A stretch of DNA of 64,000 bases from Peredibacter sp045999315. GTDB taxonomy: Bacteria > Bdellovibrionota > Bacteriovoracia > Bacteriovoracales > Bacteriovoracaceae. A program made the translations under genes and the position numbers. Positions 1 through 8,346 of this stretch are shown one piece after another. The stretch lies in the NCBI RefSeq assembly GCF_045999315.1, contig NZ_CP174607.1:1-64000 (forward strand), read 5' to 3'. Below the pieces are notes generated by a model, which made no database searches, had not been told where the DNA came from, and saw nothing but the letters and a program-made list of their open reading frames with translations. Within the stretch, counting starts at the first letter, position 1. Every line of letters begins with the position of its first letter.

Positions 1-1
1 T

Positions 2-373
2 GATGAACACTTCGAAGGACTCACGAGATTGTTTCAGACCATCACTCCGATTGTCTCATCTGAAGTTTTAGTGAAAAGTGATGAGCACCAGAGGTATCCG
101 GGATTTGTTTCGGCTTATTTACCTAAAGCCAAGCATCTGACTTTTAAAAGTGAGCGCGGATGTGTTGCCGGACAGGGAGAGCTTAAAAAGGCGCAGTTTG
201 ATCCGCTTTTTATTGTGAACCACACCTGCGCACTTCTTCGTGCGAATGTGAATCGACTTATTCGAAAAACCTGGTGTACGACCAAGGATCCGAAGCGTCT
301 CAAAGATCACTTGGATGTGTTCGCGTACTTCTATAATGAAGTGCTACTTAAGAAAGCACTAACACCATTGTAG
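2..373 (+). CDS. C-terminal part of a transposase-like protein (5' end outside window)
   Basis: The reading frame is open from the first bases of the window, so only about 123 C-terminal residues are present and the start lies upstream. The segment has the pattern of the end of a DDE-type transposase found in spirochaetes and deltaproteobacteria: a GCVAGQGEL stretch, then FDPLFIVNHTCALLRANVNR, then RKTWCTTKDPKRL and a helix DHLDVFAYFYNEV. I assign this from memory of the family, not from a search. It ends 8 bases before the stop of the convergent acetyltransferase gene. It may be the end of an intact element or a leftover; no terminal inverted repeat was seen after it. Confidence 0.45.
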   Translation, partial: DEHFEGLTRLFQTITPIVSSEVLVKSDEHQRYPGFVSAYLPKAKHLTFKSERGCVAGQGELKKAQFDPLFIVNHTCALLRANVNRLIRKTWCTTKDPKRLKDHLDVFAYFYNEVLLKKALTPL

Positions 374-381
374 TAGGGCAG

Positions 382-918
382 TTATGAAAGCTTAAGTGTC
401 ATTTGAACATCGTCGATTATTTCATTTTCCACACGAAGAGCGTCTTCGATAGTCCCTTGCTCCTTAAAACCAAAACTGGCGTACATCTTACGAGCGACCA
501 CATTTTTGGCAAAGACACTTAAATCAATCCAGGAAATATGCTCTTGTGCTTTTGCCCATGCAATAGCTTGTTCCATCAAGGCCTTGCCAATTCCTTGAGA
601 GCGATAATCATTTTCAATTCCCATCCCTAAACGCATACGGTGTTTTTGGGCATCAACCGTTCCACATTTGAGATTAAGATGGCCTACAAATCTTCCATCA
701 ACCACCGCCACCCAAATTACGACCCAATTGGGTGAGAACGGTTGCAGCGTTAAGCTCTTCACAATTTTTTCCAGAAATTCTACTTCGTCCCATTTGTGAT
801 CGGATGGAAAAGGGTGCGCATAAATTCCGCCAATACCCTTCTCCCGCATATGGGTAATACAGTGACGAGTATAAAGCTCAGCATCATCTGTTGAACATTG
901 CTTGATTGTGAAGTTCAT
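382..918 (-). CDS. GNAT family N-acetyltransferase
   Basis: A 178-residue protein of the usual length for a single-domain GCN5-related N-acetyltransferase, which moves an acetyl group from acetyl-CoA to an amine. The acetyl-CoA-binding motif A is visible near residues 110-120 as ENDYRSQGIGKALM (R-x-Q-G-x-G-K/A), preceded by the beta strand RLGMGI and followed by the typical WIDLSVFAKNVVARKMYASFGF, where the asparagine and the YxxxGF turn of motif B sit. No signal peptide is present, so it is cytoplasmic. The substrate cannot be told from sequence. It is transcribed away from the DUF1254 gene and faces the transposase-like fragment. Confidence 0.85.
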   Translation of the reverse strand: MNFTIKQCSTDDAELYTRHCITHMREKGIGGIYAHPFPSDHKWDEVEFLEKIVKSLTLQPFSPNWVVIWVAVVDGRFVGHLNLKCGTVDAQKHRMRLGMGIENDYRSQGIGKALMEQAIAWAKAQEHISWIDLSVFAKNVVARKMYASFGFKEQGTIEDALRVENEIIDDVQMTLKLS

Positions 919-1017
919 TTTTTAACCTACCAAATGCGAATTGAAATCTATGGCAAATACCCGACGCCAATTTAGTTGTACCACTAAATAGTATCTGATT
1001 TCTCCAAGGAGATAAAA

Positions 1018-2430
1018 ATGAAAACAATTTTGTCCGCTTTATTATTATTTACCCTGGCCAATCTTTCATTCGCGCAGGACAAGGTCGATCCAAAAATTCA
1101 AGAACAGAACGCCTACAAAGCGGCCATCTGGGGCATGCCAATTGTAAGTTTCGATGCCATGAGGGAGGCCTATCAGAGAGATGCTAAGGCAAAGTATAAC
1201 GACATCGTTTACTGGTCTAGGCCGGCAGATTCCAAGTTACAAATCACGACCCCCAATAGCTCTACGCTATATGTTTACCTAAACTATAATTTGAACAATG
1301 GCCCTATCGTGATCAATGTTCCTGAAGCAAAAAATATTGGTCTCTTCGGTTCAATGAACGATGCTTGGCAAGTCCCTCTGGTCGATATTGGGCCCAAAGG
1401 TGAAGACAAAGGGAAAGGCGGGAAATATCTCCTTATTCCACCTGAATATAAAGGGGACATTCCTGCTGGATACATCAATGTCAATGCTCTCACCATGAAT
1501 GGTTATGCTATTTTCCGAGTGATCCCAAAATCATTTGAGGAGAAGGACACTAAAAAGGCCGTTAGTCTTATTAAAACCATTCGTGCTTATCCATTAGCAG
1601 AAGCAGTTTATCCTCCAAAGCAAAGATACATTGATATGGCCGGAAAAGAGTTTAATGGTATTGTGACCTATGACTCAAGTTTCTTTACTCGACTCTCTAG
1701 AATGATCAATGAAGAAAAAATTCAGGCCCGTGATACCTTTGCCATGGATCAATTAAAAACAATTGGAATTGAAAGAGGCAAAGACTTTACTCCGGATGCT
1801 AAGGCCGCCCCCATGCTGACTAATGCTGTAAAAAAGGCCCAGCAATTTTTCATGACGGCCGCAACAGAAATGGATCCCTACTACTCTGGATCCCATTGGC
1901 TGGCACCTGATCCAACAGGACCGAAAACAGGATTTAACTTTATGGAGGGAGACAAACTCGCCATTGAAAGTCGAGGTACGCTCTTTTTCCTCGCTTGTGC
2001 ACCTCCGAAAAACCTCGGTGCGGCCTCAATATATCTCAGTCAATTTAAAGACAATAAAGACCAGTTATTCATGGGAGATAAAAACTACCGTCTTCATGTT
2101 CCGGCCAATGTTCCAGTGAATCAATATTGGTCAGCAACTGTTTATGATTCAGAGACCGCCGGATTCATCAAGGACTCACCAAAACAAACCGTCGATTCTT
2201 TCAATAAAAAACTCGCCAAGAATGCTGACGGTTCAGTTGATATTTACTTCGGTCCCAAGGCCCCTCAAGGTAAATCAGAAAACTGGATCTATACTCAACC
2301 AGGAAAACGTTGGTTCACTTTCTTCCGTTTTTATGGTCCAGAAGAAGCAATAAAAAACAAAACTTGGAAACTGCCGGATATTGAAAGTGTTTCTACTAAT
2401 CTCATGCAAGCAGAAGAAGAGAAACCATAG
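1018..2430 (+). CDS. Secreted DUF1254/DUF1214 domain protein
   Basis: A 470-residue protein starting with a clear signal peptide (MKTILSALLLFTLANLSFAQ, cleavage after FAQ), so it should be periplasmic or exported. The N-terminal half (about residues 30-170) has the DUF1254 pattern (AAIWGMPIVSFDAMR, then TTPNSSTLYVYLNYNL), and the C-terminal 120 residues fit DUF1214 (YRLHVPANVPVNQYWSATVY to RWFTFFRFYGPEEA). These domains occur together in many bacteria and their biochemical role is not established. A Shine-Dalgarno AAGGAG lies just before the ATG. Only 8 bases separate it from aqpZ, so the two are probably one transcript, which hints at a link with small-solute or water movement; that link is inference. 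Confidence 0.85.
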   Translation: MKTILSALLLFTLANLSFAQDKVDPKIQEQNAYKAAIWGMPIVSFDAMREAYQRDAKAKYNDIVYWSRPADSKLQITTPNSSTLYVYLNYNLNNGPIVINVPEAKNIGLFGSMNDAWQVPLVDIGPKGEDKGKGGKYLLIPPEYKGDIPAGYINVNALTMNGYAIFRVIPKSFEEKDTKKAVSLIKTIRAYPLAEAVYPPKQRYIDMAGKEFNGIVTYDSSFFTRLSRMINEEKIQARDTFAMDQLKTIGIERGKDFTPDAKAAPMLTNAVKKAQQFFMTAATEMDPYYSGSHWLAPDPTGPKTGFNFMEGDKLAIESRGTLFFLACAPPKNLGAASIYLSQFKDNKDQLFMGDKNYRLHVPANVPVNQYWSATVYDSETAGFIKDSPKQTVDSFNKKLAKNADGSVDIYFGPKAPQGKSENWIYTQPGKRWFTFFRFYGPEEAIKNKTWKLPDIESVSTNLMQAEEEKP

Positions 2431-2438
2431 GAGTTATT

Positions 2439-3203
2439 ATGAATACAAAAAAACTAGTGGCAGAAGCTTTAGGAACGGCATGGCTTGTATTTGGGGGTTG
2501 TGGTTCAGCAGTTCTGGCCGCGGCCTTTCCTGAATTAGGAATTGGCTTTCATGGAGTGGCACTCGCTTTTGGTCTCACGGTTGTAACGATGGCCTATGCT
2601 ATTGGGCCCATCTCTGGATGTCACTTGAATCCTGCTGTAACTGTCGGACTGGCAGTGGCCGGTAGACATTCCAAGACCGAAGTTGTCCCTTATATCGTGG
2701 CCCAAGTTGTGGGAGGAATTGTGGGAGCGGGAGTTCTCTACATGATTGCTTCTGGAAAGGCAGATTTCTCAATGGGTGGATTCGCCTCTAATGGTTATGG
2801 TGAACACTCTCCAGGAGGATATTCATTGCTCGCAGGATTTCTCACAGAGTTTGTGGCGACCGCTTTTTTTCTTTTTGTGATCTTAGGCTCAACCGATAAA
2901 CTCGCTCCTACTGGCTTTGCTCCCCTTTCGATCGGGCTTTGTCTGACTCTCATCCACTTAATTACAATCCCAGTCACTAATACTTCTGTGAATCCAGCAA
3001 GAAGTATGGGGCCCGCCATCTTTGTAGGTGGCTGGGCGATTCAACAACTTTGGTTATTCTGGATCGCACCTCTTTTAGGTGCGATGGCCGGTTCAGTCAT
3101 TTATAAATTTATCTATACAGATAGTGAGCGAACTATCACGAAAGAAAGACGAGAACAATCCCGAAGGGTCGTTCCTCAAGATAGAGTCGGTCAAGGCATT
3201 TAA
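2439..3203 (+). CDS. aqpZ: Aquaporin Z-type water channel
   Basis: A 254-residue major intrinsic protein with six expected membrane segments. Both NPA boxes are intact: NPAVTVG at residues 64-66 and NPARSMG at 185-187. The selectivity-filter residues match the water-specific AqpZ type rather than a glycerol facilitator: Phe44, His173, Thr182 and Arg188. E. coli AqpZ is 231 residues; the extra length here is a charged, Arg-rich cytoplasmic tail after the last helix (DSERTITKERREQSRR). It follows the DUF1254 gene with its own AGGAG site (ccatAGGAGttattATG). Its TAA stop interlocks with the stop of the convergent methyltransferase gene through a shared TTAA. Confidence 0.95.
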   Translation: MNTKKLVAEALGTAWLVFGGCGSAVLAAAFPELGIGFHGVALAFGLTVVTMAYAIGPISGCHLNPAVTVGLAVAGRHSKTEVVPYIVAQVVGGIVGAGVLYMIASGKADFSMGGFASNGYGEHSPGGYSLLAGFLTEFVATAFFLFVILGSTDKLAPTGFAPLSIGLCLTLIHLITIPVTNTSVNPARSMGPAIFVGGWAIQQLWLFWIAPLLGAMAGSVIYKFIYTDSERTITKERREQSRRVVPQDRVGQGI

Positions 3204-3979
3204 GCTTTAGGTTTTAATGCTCTGGTGGCGATAAAGCAGTCCATAAGATTGTTAATCCCACCAGCGCTTTTCCATCCATCTTCGTAGAAACCAATCAAAT
3301 GAAAACCTGCAGCGATTTGACCACCAATTTGATCTTGCAAGGTATGTCCAAATGTAATGGGCTCATCATAACCAAATAAGCGAACCCGCTCTTCTTCAGT
3401 AATACTCGTCAGATCTGAATAAGGTAGCTTATGTTTAAGCTCAATGATTCCTTGTTTTTCTTTTTCAGGATCCACCGCCAAAGTAACAGGATTTGTAAAA
3501 CCGGAAATGAGAGTACCGCCTGGTTTTAAAACCCGATGGGCCTCTTTCCAAACAGGTTTTACATCCGGAACAAAGCAGTTTGAACAGGGGTGAAAGATAA
3601 AATCAAAAGTCTCATTGGGAAAACATGAAAGATCACTCATGTCTCCTTCAATCGTTTTAAGATCAAGGCCATCTCGATCAGCGACAAGACGATCTTGTGC
3701 CAATTGATTTGAAGAAAGATCATAGACTGTGACCTCGGCGCCTGCGGCCGCAAAAATTGGCGCCTGCTGACCTCCACCTGATGCTAAGGCCAGAACTTTA
3801 AGGCCTTTCATAGGGGGGAACCAATCTTTAGGAACGGCCTTTTCCGGAGTTAAAACGACACTCCACTCACCTTGTCTCGCTTTTTCAATGACCTCAGATG
3901 AGACAGGAACGGTCCACTGGTTTTTATTATCTACTTGTTTGTTCCAAGCATCTTTATTTCTCTCAAGAATTGATTTCAT
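3200..3979 (-). CDS. Class I SAM-dependent methyltransferase
   Basis: A 259-residue cytoplasmic protein with a Rossmann-type methyltransferase core. Motif I for S-adenosylmethionine is VLALASGGGQQAPIFAAAGA near residues 66-85, followed by the acidic loop VTVYDLSSNQL that ends strand 2, then DMSDLSCFPNETFDFIFHPC (motif IV area) and VLKPGGTLISGFTNP (post-motif). The C-terminal region carries GWIDG-like elements typical of the Methyltransf_11 group. The substrate is unknown. It lies 3 bases downstream of the FKBP gene on the same strand and is probably co-transcribed with it. Its stop overlaps the aqpZ stop by four bases. Confidence 0.85.
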   Translation of the reverse strand: MKSILERNKDAWNKQVDNKNQWTVPVSSEVIEKARQGEWSVVLTPEKAVPKDWFPPMKGLKVLALASGGGQQAPIFAAAGAEVTVYDLSSNQLAQDRLVADRDGLDLKTIEGDMSDLSCFPNETFDFIFHPCSNCFVPDVKPVWKEAHRVLKPGGTLISGFTNPVTLAVDPEKEKQGIIELKHKLPYSDLTSITEEERVRLFGYDEPITFGHTLQDQIGGQIAAGFHLIGFYEDGWKSAGGINNLMDCFIATRALKPKA

Positions 3980-3982
3980 ATA

Positions 3983-4327
3983 TTACTCATCTCGAGTTCT
4001 AACTTCTAAAAGTTCAACATTAAAGAGCAAATTAGAATGAGGTTTAATAAGGGCGCCGATTTGTCTCTCACCATAGGCAAGATGCGCGGGAACAAAAAGC
4101 TTACGCTTTCCACCTTCTTTCATGCCCATGACTCCCTGGTCCCATCCTTTAATGACTCGTCCTGTTCCAATCACAAATTGAAAAGGGCGTCCACGGTCGA
4201 TAGATGAATCAAATTTTGTTCCATCTTCCAGAAACCCTTCATACTGAACAAATAATAAGGCGCCTTTAACGGCCTCTTTACCAGTTCCGATTTCGATATC
4301 AGTAATTTGTAACTCGTTCTGACTCAT
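3983..4327 (-). CDS. FKBP-type peptidyl-prolyl cis-trans isomerase
   Basis: A 114-residue single-domain FKBP with no signal peptide, so a cytoplasmic folding helper that speeds cis-trans switching of prolyl bonds. Family landmarks are all visible: VQYEGFLEDGTKFDSSIDRG (the YxGxLxDGxxFDSS motif), FVIGTGRVIKGWDQGVMGMK (binding pocket with VIxGWDxG), GGKRKLFVPAHLAYGER and HSNLLFNVELLEV at the C-terminus. The length matches minimal FKBP12-like proteins (about 108 residues). It is first in a two-gene unit with the downstream methyltransferase. Confidence 0.95.
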   Translation of the reverse strand: MSQNELQITDIEIGTGKEAVKGALLFVQYEGFLEDGTKFDSSIDRGRPFQFVIGTGRVIKGWDQGVMGMKEGGKRKLFVPAHLAYGERQIGALIKPHSNLLFNVELLEVRTRDE

Positions 4328-4388
4328 TTTTTTCTCTCTTTAAGAATTAAGAAAAGAATATCTTAAAAAATTCATCTAAACTAGACTC

Positions 4389-4724
4389 ATGAACTATCTA
4401 TTACTGGCAGTTGCCGTCGCACTTGAAGTTGTTGGAACGTCTCTCTTAAAGGCAACTGAGGGATTCAGCAGGCCTCTTCCTTCGATTGTTCTGCTCCTAT
4501 GCTACTCCATGGCCTTTTATCTCATGAGTATAGTGGTAAAAACCATTCCCGTAGGTATTGTCTACGCGACCTGGTCAGCAGGAGGAATTATCCTGGTTTC
4601 CGCTATTTCCTACTTCCTTTACAAGCAGTCTCTGGATTTTACGGCACTCATCGGTCTAGGATTTATCGTGATTGGAGTCATTATCATCAATGTCTTCTCG
4701 AAATCAGGGGGCCATTCGCCCTAA
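4389..4724 (+). CDS. Small multidrug resistance (SMR) efflux protein, EmrE-like
   Basis: A 111-residue protein with four hydrophobic helices, the standard size of SMR proton antiporters that work as antiparallel dimers in the inner membrane. The essential membrane glutamate is Glu13 (ALEVVGTSLLK, aligning with Glu14 of EmrE), and the substrate-pocket tryptophan is Trp62 in YATWSAGG (Trp63 of EmrE). The sequence follows EmrE along its whole length, including GVIIINVFS at the end, so it fits cationic-drug exporters better than guanidinium exporters of the Gdx group. It stands alone: there is no second SMR gene next to it, so it is expected to form a homodimer. Confidence 0.9.
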   Translation: MNYLLLAVAVALEVVGTSLLKATEGFSRPLPSIVLLLCYSMAFYLMSIVVKTIPVGIVYATWSAGGIILVSAISYFLYKQSLDFTALIGLGFIVIGVIIINVFSKSGGHSP

Positions 4725-4790
4725 CCTTTTTACAGGGTCTCTAACCTTAATAACTTTTAAATTTGGACTCTGTTAAGCTTATAATGACCT

Positions 4791-6014
4791 ATGACAAACG
4801 CTATCTTTGACACGCAATTGTCCTCCACAATGCAATGGTTCCTTATGGGAATCAGTCTTTCATTCGCTCTCGCTTCTATTTTTGTTATCGCTTGCTATCG
4901 TAGAAAGATGTTCCGCCAACTTAACGAGCTAAAACTCAGCCAAAAAAGCCTGGAATTTGCCCTTCAGTCAGGAAGAATGGGCACTTGGGAAATAAATTTA
5001 GAAAATGACACTGTTAAGTGTTCAAATGAAATGCTCTATATCTGGGGAGTTAATCCCAACGAGTTCAAAGGTCAAAGATCTTCTCTCCAAAGCAAGGTCC
5101 ATCCAGAAGACCTAGAAAAGATGAGAACTAACATTGATATTGCCATTCAGAATGAGGCACTCTTTGAAATGGAGTATCGGATTTTTCCTTTTTATGGAGT
5201 TGAACGCTGGGTGGTCTCACGGGGTCAATACACCTTTGCCCCTCACACGAAAAGACCAATTCGCTTTTCAGGTGTGGTTTATGACATCACTGAAAAGAAA
5301 TTAAAAGAAGAGGAGCTAAAGGCCGCGATTAAAATTCGTGATCAGTTTCTCATGATGGCAAGCCACGAATTACGAACTCCATTGACATGCATGCAGCTTC
5401 AACTTCAAGTGGCAGAGTGGGACTTAAAGCATCGTTTCCCAGAGGCCTTCACTTATGATCGGATTGAAAATAACATTAAAAAGAACAATCAACATCTATC
5501 TCGTATCACCCGTTTGATTGAACAGATTTTGGACGAATCAAAGATCTCACAAGGTCGACTCATTATGCTGTTTGAGCAATTCGATCTTAATGAGATGGTG
5601 ATTGATCTTATTGAGCAATACAAAGTAACAGCCGAGTTTTCCGGAGTACATGTGATTTTTACTCCAGGGCCAAAGGTAGAAGGCATGTGGGACCGCTTCC
5701 GTCTCGAGCAAGTTTTTCTAAATCTTCTTATTAATGGCATTCGCTATGGGAATAAAAAACCAATTCACATCACAGTCAACTCGAAAGATAAGATGGCCCT
5801 CTTGTCGGTCCGAGATGAGGGAATTGGCATTAGACCTGAAGATCAAAAAAGAATATTTGAACGCTTTGAACGGGCCAACCATGACAAAGAAGTCAATGGT
5901 ATGGGTCTTGGTCTTTATATCGCCAATAGAATTGTTGCCGATCACGGTGGAGAGATTCGACTTCAAAGTGAATATGGCAAAGGCTCAGAATTTACAGTTG
6001 TTCTTCCCATGTGA
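4791..6014 (+). CDS. PAS domain sensor histidine kinase
   Basis: A 407-residue kinase. One membrane segment near the N-terminus (about residues 13-33) anchors it. A PAS fold of the PAS_3 type follows at about 50-165 (RMGTWEINLENDT to SGVVYDITEKK), then a HisKA domain with the phospho-acceptor in MMASHELRTPL near residue 190. The ATP-binding domain has its N box (NLLINGIRYG), G1 box (VRDEGIGI), F box (RIFERF) and G2 box (GMGLGLYIANRIVADHGG). No response regulator gene is adjacent, so its partner is elsewhere. The ATG lacks a strong ribosome site; an internal Met at residue 14 is a less likely alternative because it would trim the anchor. Confidence 0.9.
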   Translation: MTNAIFDTQLSSTMQWFLMGISLSFALASIFVIACYRRKMFRQLNELKLSQKSLEFALQSGRMGTWEINLENDTVKCSNEMLYIWGVNPNEFKGQRSSLQSKVHPEDLEKMRTNIDIAIQNEALFEMEYRIFPFYGVERWVVSRGQYTFAPHTKRPIRFSGVVYDITEKKLKEEELKAAIKIRDQFLMMASHELRTPLTCMQLQLQVAEWDLKHRFPEAFTYDRIENNIKKNNQHLSRITRLIEQILDESKISQGRLIMLFEQFDLNEMVIDLIEQYKVTAEFSGVHVIFTPGPKVEGMWDRFRLEQVFLNLLINGIRYGNKKPIHITVNSKDKMALLSVRDEGIGIRPEDQKRIFERFERANHDKEVNGMGLGLYIANRIVADHGGEIRLQSEYGKGSEFTVVLPM

Positions 6015-6127
6015 GGACATTTTCCCCATTCGACCACTTCCAGCATTGATCTAAATTCTTCAAACCCGTTCTTCACAATTGGTACATCAATTGCTTTCAG
6101 GTTTAAACATGGCAACAAGGAGTTCAT

Positions 6128-6385
6128 ATGCTGATGAAAATCTTATTTATAACTTTCATTCTCATGTGCGTTGGTGCGGTCTCTCTACCTATAAAAGCTG
6201 ATGATTCTCTGAAGCAGAAAGCTGAAGAAGTCGGAAATGATGTTAAGCGAGGATCTAAAAATGCTACTCGCAAAGTCAAAGACGAAACCTGTGAACTTGT
6301 GCATGGAAAAATGGAATGTGCCGGACAAAAAACCAAGCACTCTATTCAGAAAGGCGCAGATAAAGTCGAAGATGCAATCGACTAA
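6128..6385 (+). CDS. Small secreted protein, amphipathic
   Basis: An 85-residue protein with a signal peptide (MLMKILFITFILMCVGAVSL, cleavage probably after KADD or just before it) and a mature part of about 60 charged residues. The mature segment has an 11-residue-like rhythm (KQKAEEVGNDVKRG, RKVKDETCELV, KHSIQKGADKVEDA) that suggests an amphipathic helix, and it has two cysteines (in TCELV and MECAG) that could pair. A good AAGGAG site precedes the ATG. It resembles small envelope-stress or LEA/CsbD-like helical proteins, but I do not recognise a family. Its stop interlocks by four bases with the tamB-like gene on the other strand. Confidence 0.65.
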   Translation: MLMKILFITFILMCVGAVSLPIKADDSLKQKAEEVGNDVKRGSKNATRKVKDETCELVHGKMECAGQKTKHSIQKGADKVEDAID

Positions 6386-8346
6386 TAAGAAATAATTCTC
6401 TCTAGCATGACCCCATAATCACGAGCATTCTGTGTAGTGCTCGTGTTATTCTTCTGACTGCTGGTCGCTGAAGTATCAATATACCAGCCCTTGCCAATTG
6501 AACGCCTGATGCCTGTTGAGTTCAATCCTTCTGAATCTCCTCCCACTCGTAGAGAACTCTTTGATCCTAATCGAAACTGGGCCGTCGCCGTTTTTGAATC
6601 CGGATCATAACCAATATACTCAACTGGGCTTCCCGCCAGAAAATAAAGAACCGACAATGACATAATTCCCTGGGCAAGAATTTGGTTGGTCTGACTGGCC
6701 GATCGCTTATCATCCGGATCAAGCTCTTCAAGCGGTCTACCAAATAGAAGAACAGAATAAATATCATTTCGAGAGAGAGGCGGCCTACTGGAAAAAGCAT
6801 AACGTGGTTGCGAAATCGGGCCCTCTAAATCCATGGTGATCTTATATTCAGGTAATAGAAACACGACTTGTCCTACTAGCACAGGCTCAGCGGGTGCTTG
6901 AAAATTGATTCTCATAGAAGGGACACTGATAGGTCGTTTAAACACTTTCGTTTTGAGAGGAAGAATTTTTACAAAGCCATTCTTTAAGTTTCCCTCTTCA
7001 ACATTTAAATCAAAATTTAATCTAAGAGGTTCATCTAAAAGATTCGACCTGAGATGCAGGGAATTTTCTTCGTTGGCCTCGAGCCTAAAAGTCATTTCCA
7101 TTTGTGAGGGAGCTTCTTTTTCCACCTTTTTTTTGTCCTTCGCGGTCACGATACGCTTATCGGGTGAAAACTGAGGAGGAAGACCTTTGGTGGAAATTCG
7201 CGGCAGTCTTAAATTGACCTGCTTAAAATCAATCATGGCAAGAATGGATTCAGGTTTAAAAGTGAGAAGACTTAAGTCTAGATCAATTCCAAGATCCATT
7301 AAAAAGATCTGCTCCTTACTCTTTAAATCAATACTGGTCTTCGCATTTACGATGGCGTTCTCTTTTTTTGCCGCGTTCTTCGTGGTCAGGTCCACTTTAA
7401 TGGTTCCATCCATACTATTTAAAGGGGCCGGCAAAACATTGAAGGGGCCTGGAGCAAATCGACCGATTGCCTTTTTTATATCCGGGACTTTAACTTCCCC
7501 TTTAGTTGCCAAGACCGTCTTCTTGCGGAAATTGAGACTTGAGAACGTGTCTTTTAAAGGCAGTTCAATTTCAGAAGTTACATGGAAAAGAATTTTTTCT
7601 AAGGCCCCACTTAAATCAAGCGGAATCCCTTTTTCCTTCACTCTCCCATGAAGTTTCAAGTTGTAGAGATGCAAAGGAGGATTGAATTTAATCCTCGGTA
7701 CTTGATATCTAGGAGGAGCTAAAAGATTAAACTCTTGCGGATTAGCGTTTAAAAGAAATCCCAGACTCTTCATATGAAAAGTCTTGGGAGTTTTGAGAAC
7801 AGTCACATCAAATTTATAGATTTCATCTTTTACGCTGAGTTCATTCTTGTCGAATATAAAATCAAAATCCGGAACTAATGGACTCCAGAATACCGTCCAG
7901 TATCGCCAAATATTAGGTGGCCCTTCATCTTTGGATGGAGGGTTCTTGTTTTCCTTCACCAAGATTTTTGAGAACTCGTCCCGAATAAAAAAAGGTTTGT
8001 TTGTGATGCTTTTAAGCCCCTCTCCTTTCACATAGGCCACAGTAAAGTCCCAGGAGACTTCCGCCAAGCAGGTATTGAGATAAGCAGAATCATTATCAAA
8101 TTCGAAACAAAGACTTTTAAAGTATCCTTTAATGATCCGTTCATTCCATCGAATCCATTCGTGAGTAATATCCGCTTCTTTCCATGAATAAGATTTTAAA
8201 ATTTTTGTCTTTTTAAGAACAAAGTCTATGTTCTTAGGATTAATTATGAGAGTTGGTTTAAAAAAAAGAACACCTGAAAGAATTAGGAGTAATACCAAAA
8301 CAAGACCTAGAAAACTGAGTACAGGATAGAGAATAAACTTCTTCAT
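6382..8346 (-). CDS. tamB: TamB-like translocation and assembly protein
   Basis: A 654-residue protein with one N-terminal membrane anchor (residues about 5-30) and a long beta-rich body. The C-terminal 150 residues carry the TamB/DUF490 signature: SRPPLSRNDIYSVLLFGRP, then AGSPVEYIGYDPDSKT and repeated short strands to the end. TamB spans the periplasm and, with TamA, helps insert outer-membrane proteins or move phospholipids. E. coli TamB is about 1259 residues, so this one is roughly half length. I place the start at the ATG sharing one base with the TGA of the upstream tamA-like gene (TGATG); an in-frame TTG one codon earlier is less likely. The TamA-TamB order supports the call. Confidence 0.85.
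   Translation of the reverse strand: MKKFILYPVLSFLGLVLVLLLILSGVLFFKPTLIINPKNIDFVLKKTKILKSYSWKEADITHEWIRWNERIIKGYFKSLCFEFDNDSAYLNTCLAEVSWDFTVAYVKGEGLKSITNKPFFIRDEFSKILVKENKNPPSKDEGPPNIWRYWTVFWSPLVPDFDFIFDKNELSVKDEIYKFDVTVLKTPKTFHMKSLGFLLNANPQEFNLLAPPRYQVPRIKFNPPLHLYNLKLHGRVKEKGIPLDLSGALEKILFHVTSEIELPLKDTFSSLNFRKKTVLATKGEVKVPDIKKAIGRFAPGPFNVLPAPLNSMDGTIKVDLTTKNAAKKENAIVNAKTSIDLKSKEQIFLMDLGIDLDLSLLTFKPESILAMIDFKQVNLRLPRISTKGLPPQFSPDKRIVTAKDKKKVEKEAPSQMEMTFRLEANEENSLHLRSNLLDEPLRLNFDLNVEEGNLKNGFVKILPLKTKVFKRPISVPSMRINFQAPAEPVLVGQVVFLLPEYKITMDLEGPISQPRYAFSSRPPLSRNDIYSVLLFGRPLEELDPDDKRSASQTNQILAQGIMSLSVLYFLAGSPVEYIGYDPDSKTATAQFRLGSKSSLRVGGDSEGLNSTGIRRSIGKGWYIDTSATSSQKNNTSTTQNARDYGVMLERIISY

Noticed and set aside
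1..373. A complete insertion sequence at the left edge
   Set aside because: Only the C-terminal part is in the window and no terminal inverted repeat could be found downstream of it.
7187..7651. Plus-strand 154-codon frame inside the tamB-like gene
   Set aside because: It is antisense to a well-supported gene and has low-complexity Ser/Phe/Lys composition.
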